Source of the DNA: Coccinella septempunctata
Taxonomy: Eukaryota; Arthropoda; Insecta; Coleoptera; Coccinellidae
DNA length: 64,000 nt
Direction of reading: 5' to 3'
NCBI RefSeq assembly: GCF_907165205.1
Contig: NC_058191.1
Location: 15,502,501 to 15,566,500, forward strand
Numbering within the stretch: the first letter of the stretch is position 1; each line of letters starts with the position of its first letter. The notes below the pieces were generated by a model, which saw nothing but the letters and a program-made list of their open reading frames with translations, ran no database searches and had not been told where the DNA came from. Shown in pieces: positions 63,364 through 64,000 of the stretch. A program made the translations under genes and the position numbers.

Positions 63364-63782
63364 CTGTAACGTGCGTTTCTCGGAGAAGCCTTTAATCTCG
63401 AGCGCCAGCTATTCTTTTCAATAGGAAGAATAGCAAACCTACCAGGGTAGCTGCTAGCCAGAGACAGAGCTCGGTGTTGTCTAGGGTAGTAGCGACAACG
63501 AAGAAGTCAAAATCGAATTATGTAAAAGTTTATTCACACCTTCGGAAACTAGTTATATGTACAAGGGAGATATGTGAGATATGAGTGATTCTATAAGTGA
63601 AAATACATTCGGGAAATCTTATCCGGTCACGAGCACTTTATGAAATTTATACCGGGTGTAGTGAAAAATTAACGGTTCAATAAAAATGCGCCAACCAGAA
63701 CTGACGAATGCTATACGGTATCGGTGTGTAGTTGTATTTCTCCGGGAATGAAACACAATAAGGGCGGGTCTGTTCGAGACTT
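63364..63782. other. Unassigned sequence, possibly LTR-derived
   Basis: No gene is visible. CACAATAAGGGCGGGTC and GCCAACCAGAACTGACG are not recognised. The compositional shift and the duplication that follows suggest a terminal or untranslated part of an LTR element running off the window. Confidence 0.35.
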
Positions 63783-63950
63783 TTATTCGCTGCCCCAAGG
63801 GTTGTAGCACACCATGATTGACAGCGAAGAAAATGTCTATTTTTAACGCAACTACGGGATTTCACTGACTACGTGCGGTATCTCTTATTCTCTGCCCCAA
63901 GGGTTATAGCACGCCATGATTGACAGAAAAGAAGAGATTTCGGATTTAAC
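63783..63950 (+). repeat. Two-copy direct repeat, period 102 bp
   Basis: TTATTCGCTGCCCCAAGGGT (63783) and TTATTCTCTGCCCCAAGGGT (63885) begin about 65-bp similar units containing TAGCAC(A/G)CCATGATTGACAG and ending TTTAAC. Confidence 0.8.
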
Positions 63951-64000
63951 ACTTATGACGCGGAACGCGGACAGGGGGGTTGACGGAACTTTCCCTTCAG

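Overview
This window looks like repeat-dense intergenic DNA from an insect genome. The evidence is AT-rich sequence, spliced transposon genes, and families typical of arthropods: Polinton/Maverick, CR1-, Jockey- and RTE-like non-LTR elements, BEL/Pao and Ty3/gypsy LTR elements, Penelope, Helitron and a Crypton-like tyrosine recombinase. I recognise no host single-copy gene, tRNA, rRNA or CRISPR array. Almost everything is mobile DNA, most of it broken and nested; the order of the insect cannot be told from what I see.

Region 1 (1-7260) is the right part of a Polinton/Maverick (adintovirus-like) element: two small conserved genes, an integrase with a chromodomain carrying one nonsense codon, hypothetical genes, and on the opposite strand a protein-primed DNA polymerase B with one frameshift preceded by a small overlapping gene.

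Region 2 (7555-15057) is a BEL/Pao element with 203/206-bp LTRs. Its centre was replaced by a Ty3/gypsy element (8503-about 13440) that has long LTRs and a marked ACCG/CCGA bias.

Region 3 (about 15180-33270) is a four-level nest. A CR1-like element on the minus strand is split by a gypsy element (16973-32899, with LTRs, PBS and PPT). The gypsy element is split by a Jockey-like element (about 19685-23660) and an RTE-like element (about 24920-32006). The RTE-like element is split by a perfect head-to-head Penelope pair (27732-31919) with an 11-12 bp target duplication.

Region 4 (about 34270-61690) is one decayed Helitron whose Rep/helicase gene is scattered over 27 kb. It is interrupted three times: (a) 36122-45873, a CR1-like element whose 3' UTR holds a mariner-type MITE and a 5-kb DNA transposon with TGCGTCC arrays set in (TA)n; (b) 46061-58088, a BEL/Pao element with a GAATT target duplication, whose 5' LTR is split by an apparently intact two-ORF non-LTR retrotransposon and whose LTR/PBS junction holds a 954-bp CACTA-like element that itself contains a MITE; (c) about 59680-61290, a Crypton-like tyrosine-recombinase element with an array of palindromic half-sites.

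The right edge (61690-64000) has no clear gene. It holds a hammerhead-like motif, a deletion-chimera of the BEL element and a 102-bp-period duplication. The most unusual signals are the inverted Penelope pair, the recurrent hammerhead-like motif in four places, and the palindrome cluster beside the tyrosine recombinase.
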